Assembly: GCA_029990175.1 (NCBI GenBank)
Contig: JARKIP010000035.1
Coordinates: forward strand, 35,974,001-36,038,000
Source of the DNA: Petunia secreta
Lineage: Eukaryota; Streptophyta; Magnoliopsida; Solanales; Solanaceae
Reading direction: 5' to 3'
DNA: 64,000 nucleotides
Both the position numbers and the translations under genes were made by a program. Shown piece after piece: positions 30,541 through 40,993 of this stretch. The notes beneath the pieces were generated by a model. The model did no database searches. It was not told the DNA's origin and worked only from the letters and a program-made list of their open reading frames with translations. The stretch's first letter is position 1, and the number at the start of each line of letters is the position of its first letter.

Positions 30541-33500
30541 TTAGCTTAACAAGGATAAGTGCAAGTGGTGTGGAAAACACACTCTTGTGATAGAGCCAAG
30601 CATCAATTCCTATGAAAAAGCTTATGTCCCCAAAGGAGACAACATAGTCTTGGCCCGACAAGAACAAGCACTCATTTTCAAAACAAGCAAAGAGATCAAG
30701 GATATGCATGTAGCAATTAGATTCCCCACGACCCCTAAGCCCACCATCACACCAAGCCTTCAAATCAATTCTATCACAAAGTGACACATTGGCTTTGGTA
30801 TGTCCATCACTCAAGGTGTGCTCAACATATGGGATGGAGTAAGTAAAATAGTTCAATTCACAACTAACATCAACTACTCCACTCCCCTTCTTAAGAGCAT
30901 TCTTACACACACCGAGGGATACCTCCTCACCTCCCAAATCAACTCCAAGACAATCCCCCTCACTAGGCAAACTCCAAAGGAAAGTCTCCAAAATAGGTTC
31001 TTCATCATTATAGTCCACACAATGAAGGCTAGGACCACTAGAAGAAAGGTCAACACGACCAATATCAAGGCTACTCTCCTCACTTGGAGTTCCAAACGTC
31101 GGATCATCCATAGCGCCTAACTTTACAAACCATGGAGGTTCGACTCTACTATCGACTCTAGTCCGATACAATTCACCACCACAAATGAGATTGCCTTCAA
31201 ACAATAGAAATGTAAAGGCATGCACCTCAAATTCATGGTTACGCAAAAGCATAGAATCAAGACTAGGTCTTTCACTCTCACTCGAGGAGTCATCGAAAAT
31301 AAATCGATCCATCTCACATTCAAGAGACTCCTCAAGGTCAAATCCACCCTCACTACGACACATGAGACCACCATTATCAATGAAGCAATCAAAGGGAAGA
31401 ATAAGATCATCATGCAATTCATCTTCTCCTTTATCAAATATGGGTGGGGTGTCATAACAAGGTTCACAAACAAGGTCAACTTCAACATTCTCACTAAAGA
31501 GAGGTTCAATGAAAACCGAGCTCACATCATGATGTGGCGTTTCAACCCTCTCAACTAGTGGTTCAATTTCACACACAAGTTGACCCGAAGGCTCTACACT
31601 AGTTGCAAACACATTATACTCATGCAAATCATCAACTAGCATAGAGTTGTTACAAGCAACATCACAAGACAAGGAAGTATCATGCTCAAGGGAGGAAGAA
31701 CTAACACATACCTTTGAAGTGTCATGAACGCCTCCGCCTTGTAGCTCGCATTCGGCATCTCCTTCACCTTGTCTTTCCATCTCGGAACATGGTTGAGGCT
31801 CCATCGGTTTGCCTCCAAGAATACCTACACAAGTACTCACACAAGTAGAAGAAAAAGATAAAGGGTTAAGGTTAGAATAAGTGGTGTCCTCACTCTTTTT
31901 TCCCTCTTTCTTTTCCCTCATTTTTCTTTCAAGGCTAGGTGTAGATTCGGGTGGTGACATCCCGCTCACATCACTCAACACATCCTCTCCTTTTTCCACT
32001 CGAGGAATGTCACCGGTCACTCCCTTACTCCTCTCTATCTTTTGTCTCTCAAATTCGGGCGAATTGGGATGAGGCCCAAGAATACCCATAGCCGGAGTAG
32101 GTGGACTCTTCACGTCAACCCGGAATCTAGGACTAGGAGACTCATCACTTGATGTCTCCTTCTTCTTCGTTGGTGAACCACTTGGAATTGAAACTTGTGG
32201 TTTTGGGTTCACCTTGTTGATGTCTATCAACCCTTTTCTAGCACATGTCCCACCATTGCTTGTGTTTGTAGGACTTCTTGTTTGCACATTGTCAACCATG
32301 GAATGAAGTTCTTGCTCCTTGCTCCTTTGCATAGCCAAAGAAGGGGCACTAGTAGGCACTCGGCTCCTCGCCCGGTAAGGCACAAAGTCATAGACTCTTT
32401 GCCCTACGCCCACAAGATATGCACCCTTCACCACACTATATTGCACCCTCTTCCCCTCCAACCACGGCTCACCCATCCACACATCAACATGACGCATGGG
32501 ATACACGTCACACCAAACATAGCATTTATAACCTCTATGAGATATGAGTACCCGAGCCTCCTTAGAAACCCACACTCCATCATACTCATAAGGATGCTCT
32601 AGCTTATGGCATGGTATCCTAAGCCTATCAATCAAAGAGGTGCTAATACAATTGGCATCGGTACCACCAATCTTGAGCAAGTATCCTCCAATACCATCTA
32701 CCTCAACAACGAACCTACATCTACCCAAGTCTTGCACATTGGCACCCAAACGAGAATTTGGACGCCCACAAGTGTCAACACCAACAACTTGGGTCTTCCT
32801 TATCCCTCCACTAGTGGCATCACCACTAGAACAACCTCCACTTCCCGTCACTCTCCCAACATTAGAAATGTTGTTGGAAGTCGAGGAAGGAACCTTGCCA
32901 TGGAACCCATAAGTGCCTCTCGCCTTGGTTCCATAGCCCATAGCACTACTCCTACTACAACCATCCACGCCCCTCACGGCACATAACCCCGTTGTAGCAA
33001 AAGCAACACCATCTCTCAAACCAACCTCCACATGGGAATTAGAAGCATTAGGTCGCTTAGCGTACCTAGAAGGTGCAAGCTTCTTCTTCCCCATGGAACA
33101 ACCACCACCACCTCCCATACTAATGGAAGGTCCTCTACTACTCCCTTGTACACCGTTAGCAACACTAAGAGAAGATGCATAAGAATAATCCATATGTTCA
33201 ACATCATCATCAACTCTATCTATGTCACTACCATCAATATCAAATTCTTCACAAGAAGAGTAAGTAGGATCATCATACCTTGAAGCGTCACCATTCTCGG
33301 GTTCTTGACTAGAAGCATTAGATTCATCAAATTCATCTTCATGGGCTTCATAGTCATCATCAATCGCACGATCATCATAGTGAACCGCTTCATCATCATA
33401 GGAGCCATGGCTTCCATCATCATAGTAATGGCCTTCATCACCCTCATAGGAACCATAGTCTCCATCACCACCATACGAGTCATAGCAACTCGCATCATCG

Positions 33501-33541
33501 CCACATGAGCCATAATCCCCACATTCATCATTATCCGACAT
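30530..33541 (-). CDS. E8 protein: GDYS-rich region, protease-like fold without catalytic Asp, domain X
   Basis: The ATG at 33541 (MSDNDE) is in the AACAATG context of the other gag starts, giving 1003 residues; the frame also extends upstream to 33616. Residues 1-120 are rich in Gly, Asp, Tyr, Ser and His with no capsid or CCHC motif. Residues 275-375 align with the retropepsin of the neighbours (VYPMRHVDVWMGEPW against VVPMQACHLLFGRPW), but Asp-Ser-Gly is replaced by Gly-Gly-Thr, so it should be inactive. X follows at about 487-1003, with TPHHDVSSVFIEPL, CYDTPPIFDKGEDE, LYRTRV, EPPW, GGEEVSLGV, ALKKGSG and IDAWLYHKSVFST. There is no RT or integrase. With nearly identical LTRs the element moved recently, so the ORF was intact when mobile. 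Function unknown; possible roles are a structural or regulatory protein acting with helper elements. Confidence 0.9.
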   Translation of the reverse strand: MSDNDECGDYGSCGDDASCYDSYGGDGDYGSYEGDEGHYYDDGSHGSYDDEAVHYDDRAIDDDYEAHEDEFDESNASSQEPENGDASRYDDPTYSSCEEFDIDGSDIDRVDDDVEHMDYSYASSLSVANGVQGSSRGPSISMGGGGGCSMGKKKLAPSRYAKRPNASNSHVEVGLRDGVAFATTGLCAVRGVDGCSRSSAMGYGTKARGTYGFHGKVPSSTSNNISNVGRVTGSGGCSSGDATSGGIRKTQVVGVDTCGRPNSRLGANVQDLGRCRFVVEVDGIGGYLLKIGGTDANCISTSLIDRLRIPCHKLEHPYEYDGVWVSKEARVLISHRGYKCYVWCDVYPMRHVDVWMGEPWLEGKRVQYSVVKGAYLVGVGQRVYDFVPYRARSRVPTSAPSLAMQRSKEQELHSMVDNVQTRSPTNTSNGGTCARKGLIDINKVNPKPQVSIPSGSPTKKKETSSDESPSPRFRVDVKSPPTPAMGILGPHPNSPEFERQKIERSKGVTGDIPRVEKGEDVLSDVSGMSPPESTPSLERKMREKKEGKKSEDTTYSNLNPLSFSSTCVSTCVGILGGKPMEPQPCSEMERQGEGDAECELQGGGVHDTSKVCVSSSSLEHDTSLSCDVACNNSMLVDDLHEYNVFATSVEPSGQLVCEIEPLVERVETPHHDVSSVFIEPLFSENVEVDLVCEPCYDTPPIFDKGEDELHDDLILPFDCFIDNGGLMCRSEGGFDLEESLECEMDRFIFDDSSSESERPSLDSMLLRNHEFEVHAFTFLLFEGNLICGGELYRTRVDSRVEPPWFVKLGAMDDPTFGTPSEESSLDIGRVDLSSSGPSLHCVDYNDEEPILETFLWSLPSEGDCLGVDLGGEEVSLGVCKNALKKGSGVVDVSCELNYFTYSIPYVEHTLSDGHTKANVSLCDRIDLKAWCDGGLRGRGESNCYMHILDLFACFENECLFLSGQDYVVSFGDISFFIGIDAWLYHKSVFSTPLALILVKLTYL

Positions 33542-34636
33542 TGTTGCAATCACCAAAGAACAAAACCTCCCGAAAGTCACTCCCTCACGTGTATCACTCA
33601 ATATATGTACACTCAAGAGCGAGGCCTTATCAACTTGGGAACCAAGGTAATCACAACTAGCATGTCCAAGTTAAAGTTCGGAGTGGAATTAATGAGACTC
33701 GATGTACGGACGGCTATTTAAAGTGCGCACTTGAGGCCAAAAGGAGTTCTACGACTCTTCTTTGAATTCTAATCTCCTCTACGCACGATTACCCTATACG
33801 CTAAAGGATTAGTGTCTTTCAAGTAGGCCAATTACCTTCAAAACACTAACCAAGAGGTATGGTAGAAAACGGGACGCAAAAGATTCGACTCGAATCGGCA
33901 CCAAACGGATTTGGAATCGGATGAAATTTTGTTTGTGATCTACAAACTCATCATATTTAATGGTCCAATTGGAGTCATGATGTTTGGGAACTGTTCGGAA
34001 GCCGTTGCGAACGTTCTGTCCCAAAACTGGAATTCTGAAATTTTTTTGTTCTTCGCTATCGCGACCAGACGCGCGCGATCGCGAAGGGTTAATTTTTCAA
34101 AAAAATAATTTTGTTCTTCGCTATCGCGAAATTGCTCTTCGCGATCGCGAAGGGTTAATTTCTGCGATTTCACAGCAGCTCAAAAACGGGTTTTTGGCGA
34201 TTTTGGCCAAATTTTTGGCTCGATTTCAACCCGAAACACCAAACCAACGATACCCAAAGGCGTATACAACTAATATCATCAATCCCCAATAGTTTTTCAA
34301 CCCCAAACAACAACAACAAGCTTCGATTCAAGATTGAAGCGTTTTCAAGAGATTTTCAAACTTTTGGATTTTGATTTTGGAAATTTTGATTCGTAACACC
34401 AAAACACGAGATTTAGGTATCAAAACGACGGGAATACAACAAGGAACAAACCCCACTACTTTTTAACACTCGGGGATTCGTATCCAACCCGCTCCACCAA
34501 TTTTTTTCAACTTTTCTAGTTTTTCAATTTTTTTGTTTTTCTTCACTTTTCAAGAACAAACAACACAATCACAACAACGACAAGAACAAGACCGAGGATT
34601 CGTAAGAACGAAGCCTAGCCGTGCTCTGATACCAAC
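33542..34636 (-). other. E8 leader with PBS and GCGATCGC array
   Basis: PBS at 34623-34634 (minus). GCGATCGCG and GCTATCGCG motifs cluster at 34062-34152, the same type as the E8 LTR. GTGAGGGAGTG is kept near 33590 but the TGTAG-GTACAATG acceptor is changed to TTGCAACAATG, so the mini-intron may be lost in this family. Confidence 0.78.
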
Positions 34637-35478
34637 TGATGCAACCCAAAATACGCGGAAGCTAAACAACGACACAAATATGCGGAAGCGATAAAACACA
34701 AGATAGATGATATCAATGATATCGGGGAAACAAGGATTGGGGAGTCAAGAAACGAGAAGAAAGAACGGATTAATGAATTCAAGACATGAATTAATAATCC
34801 AAAAGGGAGAAAGTGAAACTCGAACCTTACAATGGACTCAACTAGGTGTCGATCGCCATAGGTTCCAAGTTAACGAGATACATGAAGCCTCGGGCTTCGG
34901 ACTAGAAAGGCTCGGCCTTCTCTAATTCTCTCTTCTCTCTATTCAATTCAAGCTAAAACTTCTGAAAATGAAGAGCTAATATGCTATATATACATTTACA
35001 TTGGATATTGGACAAAAATGCCCCTGGAACTGATTCTGCCTCGCTGATCATCTTCTCCTCATCGCGATCGCGCCAGGAAGGCTCGCGATCGCGCAGACCA
35101 TCTTCTACAGCATCGCGATCGCGCTAGGGATCTCGCGATCGCGCAGGTCTCCATCATCTTCACGACCTTCAGCATCCTCAGCTTCGCCTTCGCGCTCAAA
35201 GACACGCTGTCGCGCAGGCCAATGCAATACTCTTCGCGATCGCGTGAGAAGCTGTCGCGATCGCGAAGAGCAAAAGTTCTTCCTTAGGCAGTGAGCTCCC
35301 AGTGTGCTCCCCTGTTTTGCCCTGTTTTGGGCTGCCTGTTTTCCTGCCCTGTTTCCTCCGTCCTCGGCGCTCCAATGCATGATCTTCCAAGACGTTCCCG
35401 GAGGCCTTGACTCGTATCCGTTGTGCACTCGAGCTTGGCTTTTGATGGTTGTCGTTTAGGCCATTTTATATTGCATCA
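34637..35478 (-). repeat. 5' LTR of E8
   Basis: 842-bp uninterrupted LTR that shows the empty site of the E9 insertion near 35147-35152. GCGATCGCG motifs lie at 35061-35271 in two clusters. Confidence 0.95.
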
Positions 35479-35483
35479 GAGAA

Positions 35484-38149
35484 TGTGCATAGATTGCCGA
35501 GCCGTGAATAAGATAACGGTCAAGTACCGTCACCCTATTCCACGGCTTGATGATATGTTGGATGAATTGAGTGGGTCGTGTGTCTTTTCCAAAATCGACC
35601 TTAGGTCCGGTTACCATCAAATCCGGATGAAACCCGGGGATGAATGGAAAACCGCATTCAAGACCAAATTCGGTCTCTATGAATGGTTGGTAATGCCCTT
35701 CGGGCTTTCCAACGCACCTAGCACTTTCATGCGACTCATGAATCATGTTTTGAAGTCTTTTATCAACAAGTTTGTTGTTGTCTATTTTGATGATATCTTG
35801 ATCTATAGTAAGACAATGGATGAACATGTTGACCACCTTAGGCAAGTGCTTGATGCTTTGAGAGCCGAAAAGCTCTATGCTAATTTCAAAAAGTGTGCCT
35901 TTGGTGTGGATAAGGTTGTCTTCCTTGGGTTTGTTGTGAGTGCCCGAGGAGTGGAGGTGGATGAGTCTAAGGTAGAGGCTATACGTGATTGGCCTACTCC
36001 TACTACCGTGACTCAAGTGAGGAGCTTTCATGGTCTCGCAAGCTTTTATAGGCGATTTGTGAGGGACTTTAGCTCCATTGCCGCTCCACTCACCGAATTG
36101 GTGAAGAAAGACCAACCGTTTGTTTGGGGAGAGCCTCAAGAGAAGGCCTTCCTTGAGTTGAAAAGTAGGTTGAGTACCGCCCCGCTATTGCAATTGCCCG
36201 ACTTCGGAAAGGCATTTGAGGTTGAGTGTGATGCCTCGGGGGTGGGAATTGGTGGTGTATTAATGCAAGATAGCAAACCCATCGCCTACTTTAGTGAAAA
36301 GTTGAAAGGGCCCTCCTTGAATTATTCGACATATGACAAGGAGTTGTATGCCCTTGTGAGAGCCCTAACCCATTGGCAACACTATCTTTGGCCTCGTGAG
36401 TTTGTAATCAAGAGTGACCATGAGTCACTCAAGCATTTGAGAGGCCAAGAAAAGCTCAATAAGAGACATGCCAAGTGGGTTGAATTCATTGAGTCCTTTC
36501 CCTATGTGATTCAATATAAGAAAGGGAAGGACAATGTTGTGGCGGATGCGCTTTCGAGAAAGTTTGCTCTAGCCACCATTCTCACCTCTAAGCTCATGGG
36601 GTTTGAGAGCATTAAATTGATGTATGCTCATGACCCAAAGCTAAAGAGTGTCCTTGACGCTCTAGAGAAGGGGGAGAGAGTTGAGAAATACCAATGGGTT
36701 AATGGATATATCTTTAAGAATGGTAAAGTGTGCATACCCGAGTCCTCATGGAGGGAATTGCTTGTGCGAGAGGCACATTGTGGAGGACTCATGGGTCATT
36801 TTGGTCGGGACAAGACCTTGGCCATCCTTCGGGAACAATTCCATTGGCCAAAAATGGGGACTCATGTTGAGAAACTTTGCAACTCTTGTCTTGAATGCAA
36901 GGTTGCTAAGTCCAAGTCGAACCCCCATGGTTTGTATACCCCACTCCCCGTACCTACTAGTCCATGGTTGGATATCTCGATGGATTTTGTGATGGGATTA
37001 CCAAGGACTAGGGGGGGCCATGATAGCATTTATGTTGTTGTGGATAGGTTCTCCAAAATGGCTCATTTCATTCCATGTCGTAAATGTGATGATGCACAAC
37101 ATGTTGCAACCTTGTTTATTGATAATATCTTGAAATTGCATGGTGTGCCTCAAACCATAGTGAGTGATAGGGACACTAAGTTCCTAAGTCATTTTTGGAG
37201 GAGTTTATGGGGTGCCCTTGGCACCAAACTCTTGTTTTCTTCGTCCCACCACCCCCAAACCGATGGGCAAACCGAAGTGGTGAACCGAACCTTAGGTGCT
37301 CTTCTTAGAGCCATGACCCGAGGTAAGGGTGGGACTTGGATAGATAAGCTACCTCTTATGGAGTTTGCCTACAATCGAACCGTGCATAGAATGATTGGCA
37401 TGACTCCATTCGAGTGTGTGTATGGTTTTAACCCGTTGATTCCCCTTGATCTAACCCCTTTGCCAAGGGAATTGGTTGTTAATCTTGAAGGTAAAGCTAG
37501 AGCAAAAGCAATGATGGAACTCCATGCAAAGGCGAAGAAGAATTTGGAGGAAGCCTATGCTAAGGTTGCTTCCAAGAAAAACAAAGGACGCAAGAAGGTG
37601 GAACTCAAGAAGGGTGACTATGTGTGGGTGCACTTCCGGAAAGAAAGGTTTCCAAACCTTAGAAAAGGGAAGTTAGCACCCCGTGGTGATGGTCCATTCC
37701 AAGTGCTCTCAAAGATAAACAACAACGCCTACGTGATCGACTTGCCAAGTGAGTATCAAGTTTCTAATACTTTCAATGTTTGTGACTTGGTTCCTTTGGA
37801 TGTAGGTAATGAAGGGGTCGTGGATGATGATGCCTCGATTTCGAGGACGAAATCTTCTCAAGAAGGGGAGGATGATGCCGGGCAATCCACCACGAGGAGA
37901 CCATTCACTCGGAGCCAAGCCAAGGATGTCCAAGAAGCGCATTTACACTTGGTGAGGAAGGGGCTTGAAGAAGGAAGCGATTGGAAGCCGTTCTGGGTGC
38001 TCAAACTAGGCCTCACGCCTAAGGAAGAAGAGAGCCCAGCAGAGCTAGGCGCCCCCCGCCTACCCCAGGCGCCCCGCCTAGGGAGCTCACTGCCTAAGGC
38101 CCAGCAAAGCACCAGGCGCCCCACCTGGCTAGGCGCCCAGCCTAGCTGA
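35484..38149 (+). CDS. E7 RT-RNase H-integrase (3' part of polyprotein)
   Basis: This is the continuation of 21576-21991 beyond the E8 target duplication. It is open from RT (CRAVNKITVKY, YFDD near 35790) through RNase H including ADALSR, the integrase zinc region and D-D35-E core, the GKLAPRGDGPFQVL module and ISRTKSSQEGEDD, and ends at 38149 inside the 3' LTR. The final residues are encoded by the AGGCGCC palindromes, producing Pro/Leu/Ala/Arg-rich text. No internal stop was found. E7 was an autonomous-type element until E6 and E8 inserted. Confidence 0.93.
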
Positions 38150-38716
38150 AGGCCAAGCCAGGCGCCCCGCCTAGCTTCAGGCGCCCAGCCTAGCTGAAGG
38201 CCAAGCCAGGCGCCCCGCCTAGATCCAGGCGCCCAGCCTAGCTTCAGTATGAACCAGGCGCCCCTCCCAGCCCCAGGCGCCCCACCTAGCTGCTGAACTT
38301 ATGTTTCTTTTACTATTTTGCCCTGCGTGGCTTATTTGATGAACCTTATTAGTAAGGGTAATTACGTCTTTGTGTAAGCTTGGGAAAACACTATAAATAT
38401 CCAAGCCTAGCTTATTTTACACTTAGATTATTATTGATGATGAATGAATGTTGAACATGAGCAAGGCTCTTGATTATTGAATGAAACCTTTTGTTTTGGG
38501 ACTTGTAGTTCTTCTAGCGGATCTAGATGAATACTCTTCCTCTCCGACCATTCTACTTGCGTGCTCGCGTTAGCTCGAGGGTAGTTGCATAGCGTAGGTG
38601 TTCTTGTCCTTCTCTCGGGGTGTAACGGAACAAGTTCTCCGTTGCTACTTGGGATTAGAGATCGAGTTATGTCTCGTTCTTTATCTTTTACTTTCCGCGT
38701 TTGATTCCCTACATCA
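37873..38716 (+). repeat. 3' LTR of E7, AGGCGCC-type
   Basis: The 844-bp LTR runs from TGATGCCGGG to CCCTACATCA. Palindromes AGGCGCCCCGCCT and AGGCGCCCAGCCT occupy 38047-38290, followed by CTATAAATA near 38391. It is inserted in another LTR of similar family (right flank GAACA). Confidence 0.93.
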
Positions 38717-38978
38717 GAACATGAGCATGGCTCTTGGTTATTGAATGAAACCCTTTGATTTTGGACTTGTAGTTCTTCTAGCGGATCTAGATGAATACTT
38801 TTCCTCTCCGACCATTCTACTTGCGTGCTCGCGTTAGCTCGAGGGTAGTTGCATAGCGTAGGTGTTCTTGTCCTTCTCCCGGGGTGTAACAGAACAAGTT
38901 CTCCGTTGCTACTTGGGATTAGAGATCGAGTTACGTCTCGTTCTTATCTTTTACTTTTTCCGCGTTTGATTCTCATCA
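38717..38978 (+). repeat. 3' part of an AGGCGCC-family LTR
   Basis: It matches the last 260 bp or so of the E11 LTRs and ends GATTCTCATCA. No PBS follows; instead the E10 leader begins, so this LTR was inserted in E10 (flank CACCC) and later split by E7. Confidence 0.88.
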
Positions 38979-39164
38979 CACCCCGGAGTGTGCTTGACTC
39001 GTGAATAGTTTGGTTGAGTTGAGGAATTGCTACTCATCTACGTGAAGCTTTGGAACCACAAGTCGAGTGAAATACCCACCGTCACTAAACGAGAGACCCG
39101 AGTGATCTCAAGTGAGGGAGTGTGTGAGGTTGTTTTACTAACGTTTGTTACTTGTGTAGGTACA
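38979..39164 (+). other. E10 leader remnant
   Basis: Similar to the end of the E11 leader. It contains GTGAGGGAGTG near 39113 and TGTGTAG-GTACAATG at the gag start. Confidence 0.7.
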
Positions 39165-39803
39165 ATGTCTTCTGAAGGAGAGGATTTTGCTAAGAGTGCC
39201 CTTGCTACTATCCTTGCCAAATTGGATAGTGTGAACTAGAGGATTGAAAGCTTTGAGAGGGTGAACTCTAGTGCTCTAGTTGAGCAAGGGACTTCAAACG
39301 TCCAATCAGAGAAAGGGACCCCGAGTGTCCAAGTTGAAGTCTCAAGTACTCCTAACTTTACCCCGGAGCAAGTTAGCCATGTCATTGAATTGCTCAATCA
39401 ACAACGGGTAAAGGATGATCGAGAGAGACTTGATCAAGTGTTGGGCAATACCCAACGAACGGGCATTCCCCGTATCTTGGATAACCCCCAAGAAACATTC
39501 CACTACCACGACCCATCCGAAATGTGCAACCTCTTGAGCAAGCCGATGAAGCTCAAGAAGGGGAGGAAGCCGATTATGGTGATGATATGTATGGGTTTGA
39601 TGATCACTTTCAACCAAGGCGAGGTATGAATCGGGGTCGAAATGTGGATAGAGGTAGGGGCCGAGGTCGAGGGCCACCTATGGGGTATGTTGGAGGGAAT
39701 GCAAGGAGGGAGTATGGTGTGAATGAAGATCACTATGGGGGCCAACCGGTGCCTTTCCGTGGAGGTCGTGACAACACCAACATCAATAGTGTGAAGCTTA
39801 ATC
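39165..39803 (+). pseudogene. E10 gag, first part, broken
   Basis: Starts MSSEGEDF. A TAG stop is at 39237-39239 and a frameshift lies near 39500. The RG-rich segment and NSVKLNL are recognisable. A solo LTR interrupts it at 39804. Confidence 0.88.
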
Positions 39804-40607
39804 TGATGTAATCGAAAATACGAAAGCGATAAAGAGATAAAAACGAGACGAAGACTCACACGATTGTTCGAGTAGCAACGAAGAACTAGGTTTCGTTACA
39901 CCCCAAACGATGGCAAGGATCACCTACGCTATGCAACTATCCTCAAGAGGTACTTGACTCTCGCAAATAGAATGATCAAAGACGGATTGAAGGTCAACTT
40001 GGAATCTTCTAATTGAATTCAAGCCAAAATGTTTACAAGGGTTCTTGAGAGCAAAGCTCATTTAATGTGTATTCAAAGTGTAGTGAATGAGTTCAAGACC
40101 TAATGAAGGCTTTTATAGCCTTCTACAAACATGTAATGAAGTGTCTAAAATACCCCTAAGTGGGTTTAAACAATAGAAGCCACTTAGGGCCAAAGTTGGA
40201 ATTACACGCGCAAAATAACAAAATTCGGATTGGCTCACAACAGGGGTAGGCGGTCCGCCCACCCCTAGTAGGCGCTCCGCCTCTTTCAAGTTTCCTGAGG
40301 GCCACCAACAAGGAGGCGGTCCGCCTCTGTAAGGTAGGCGGTCCGCCTCTCCCAATTTCCAGAGAGTGCACACTTTTTAGGCGGTCCGCCTCTTCCTGAA
40401 GCCTCTTGGGGTGTCTCCATTTGTGTCTCTTGAGCCTCTCCAAGTGTCCTAGGTGATCCTCCTTCCATGGTGCTCCATTGCATAATCTTCAAAGTGGTTC
40501 CGGAGCTCTCATCATCCATGCCTTTCCAAACCAAGTGTAGGTGAGTGTCTTGTATCTCCTTGGCTTGACTTTGAGTGAATGGTCTCGATGCAATTTGGGT
40601 TGCATCA
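39804..40607 (-). repeat. Solo LTR with swapped palindrome type
   Basis: This is a complete 804-bp LTR (minus) with TSD TAATC on both sides (39799-39803, 40608-40612) and no internal region. Its ends and flanks resemble the GCGATCGC family (CAATTTGGGTTGCATCA end), but its U3 array at 40247-40390 consists of AGGCGGTCCGCCT and AGGCGCTCCGCCT, the type in E3 and E13. Confidence 0.95.
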
Positions 40608-40612
40608 TAATC

Positions 40613-40851
40613 TCCCAACCTTTAAAGGGAATTGTGATCCGGCGACTTACATTGAATGGGTGCTACACATGGAGAGATTGTTTGACACAAATGAGATGAC
40701 CGATGAGAAGAAAGGTACTTATGCTATTTCATCCTTTGAGTCCTATGCATCTACTTGGTGGGAATCCGTCAAGAGATCAAGGAGGAGAGCGGGGGTTCCC
40801 GTGAATGTGGGTTGGAATGACTTGAAGGGTATCATGAGTATCAAGTACATC
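40613..40851 (+). pseudogene. E10 gag, second part
   Basis: Capsid coding continues after the solo LTR (LPTFKGNCDP, STWWESVKR) and is cut at 40851 by the E13 LTR. The rest of E10 is not seen. Confidence 0.87.
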
Positions 40852-40993
40852 TGATAAGACCCAAACCCCCACAAGACCCTTCACTCGGAGCCAAGCTAAG
40901 GACATCCAAGGAGTACACCTACAATTGATGAGGAAGGGCCTAGAAGAAGGAAGCGATTGGAAGCTGTTTCGAGTGCTTAAATTGCAAGGGGAG
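40852..40993 (+). repeat. E13 5' LTR, first 142 bp
   Basis: Begins TGATAAGACCC and is cut by E11 (TSD GGGAG at 40989-40993). It continues at 55173. The U3 start closely resembles the E17 piece at 59225. Confidence 0.88.

Larger units (their letters stand above)
21992..35478 (-). mobile_element. E8, complete non-autonomous element (minus), interrupted by E9
   Basis: 5' LTR 34637-35478 (842 bp). The 3' LTR is split as 21992-22507 and 30119-30444, also 842 bp in total. TSD GAGAA lies at 21987-21991 and 35479-35483. The PBS is at 34623-34634 and a reversed polypurine tract at 30445. I noticed one difference between the LTRs. The only ORF is the unusual protein at 30530-33541; there is no gag, RT or integrase. 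It is inserted in the RT of E7. Confidence 0.95.

Noticed and set aside
35423..35478. N-terminus of the E7 pol ORF at 35423
   Set aside because: Those bases are the end of the E8 5' LTR; the frame belongs to 21576-21991.
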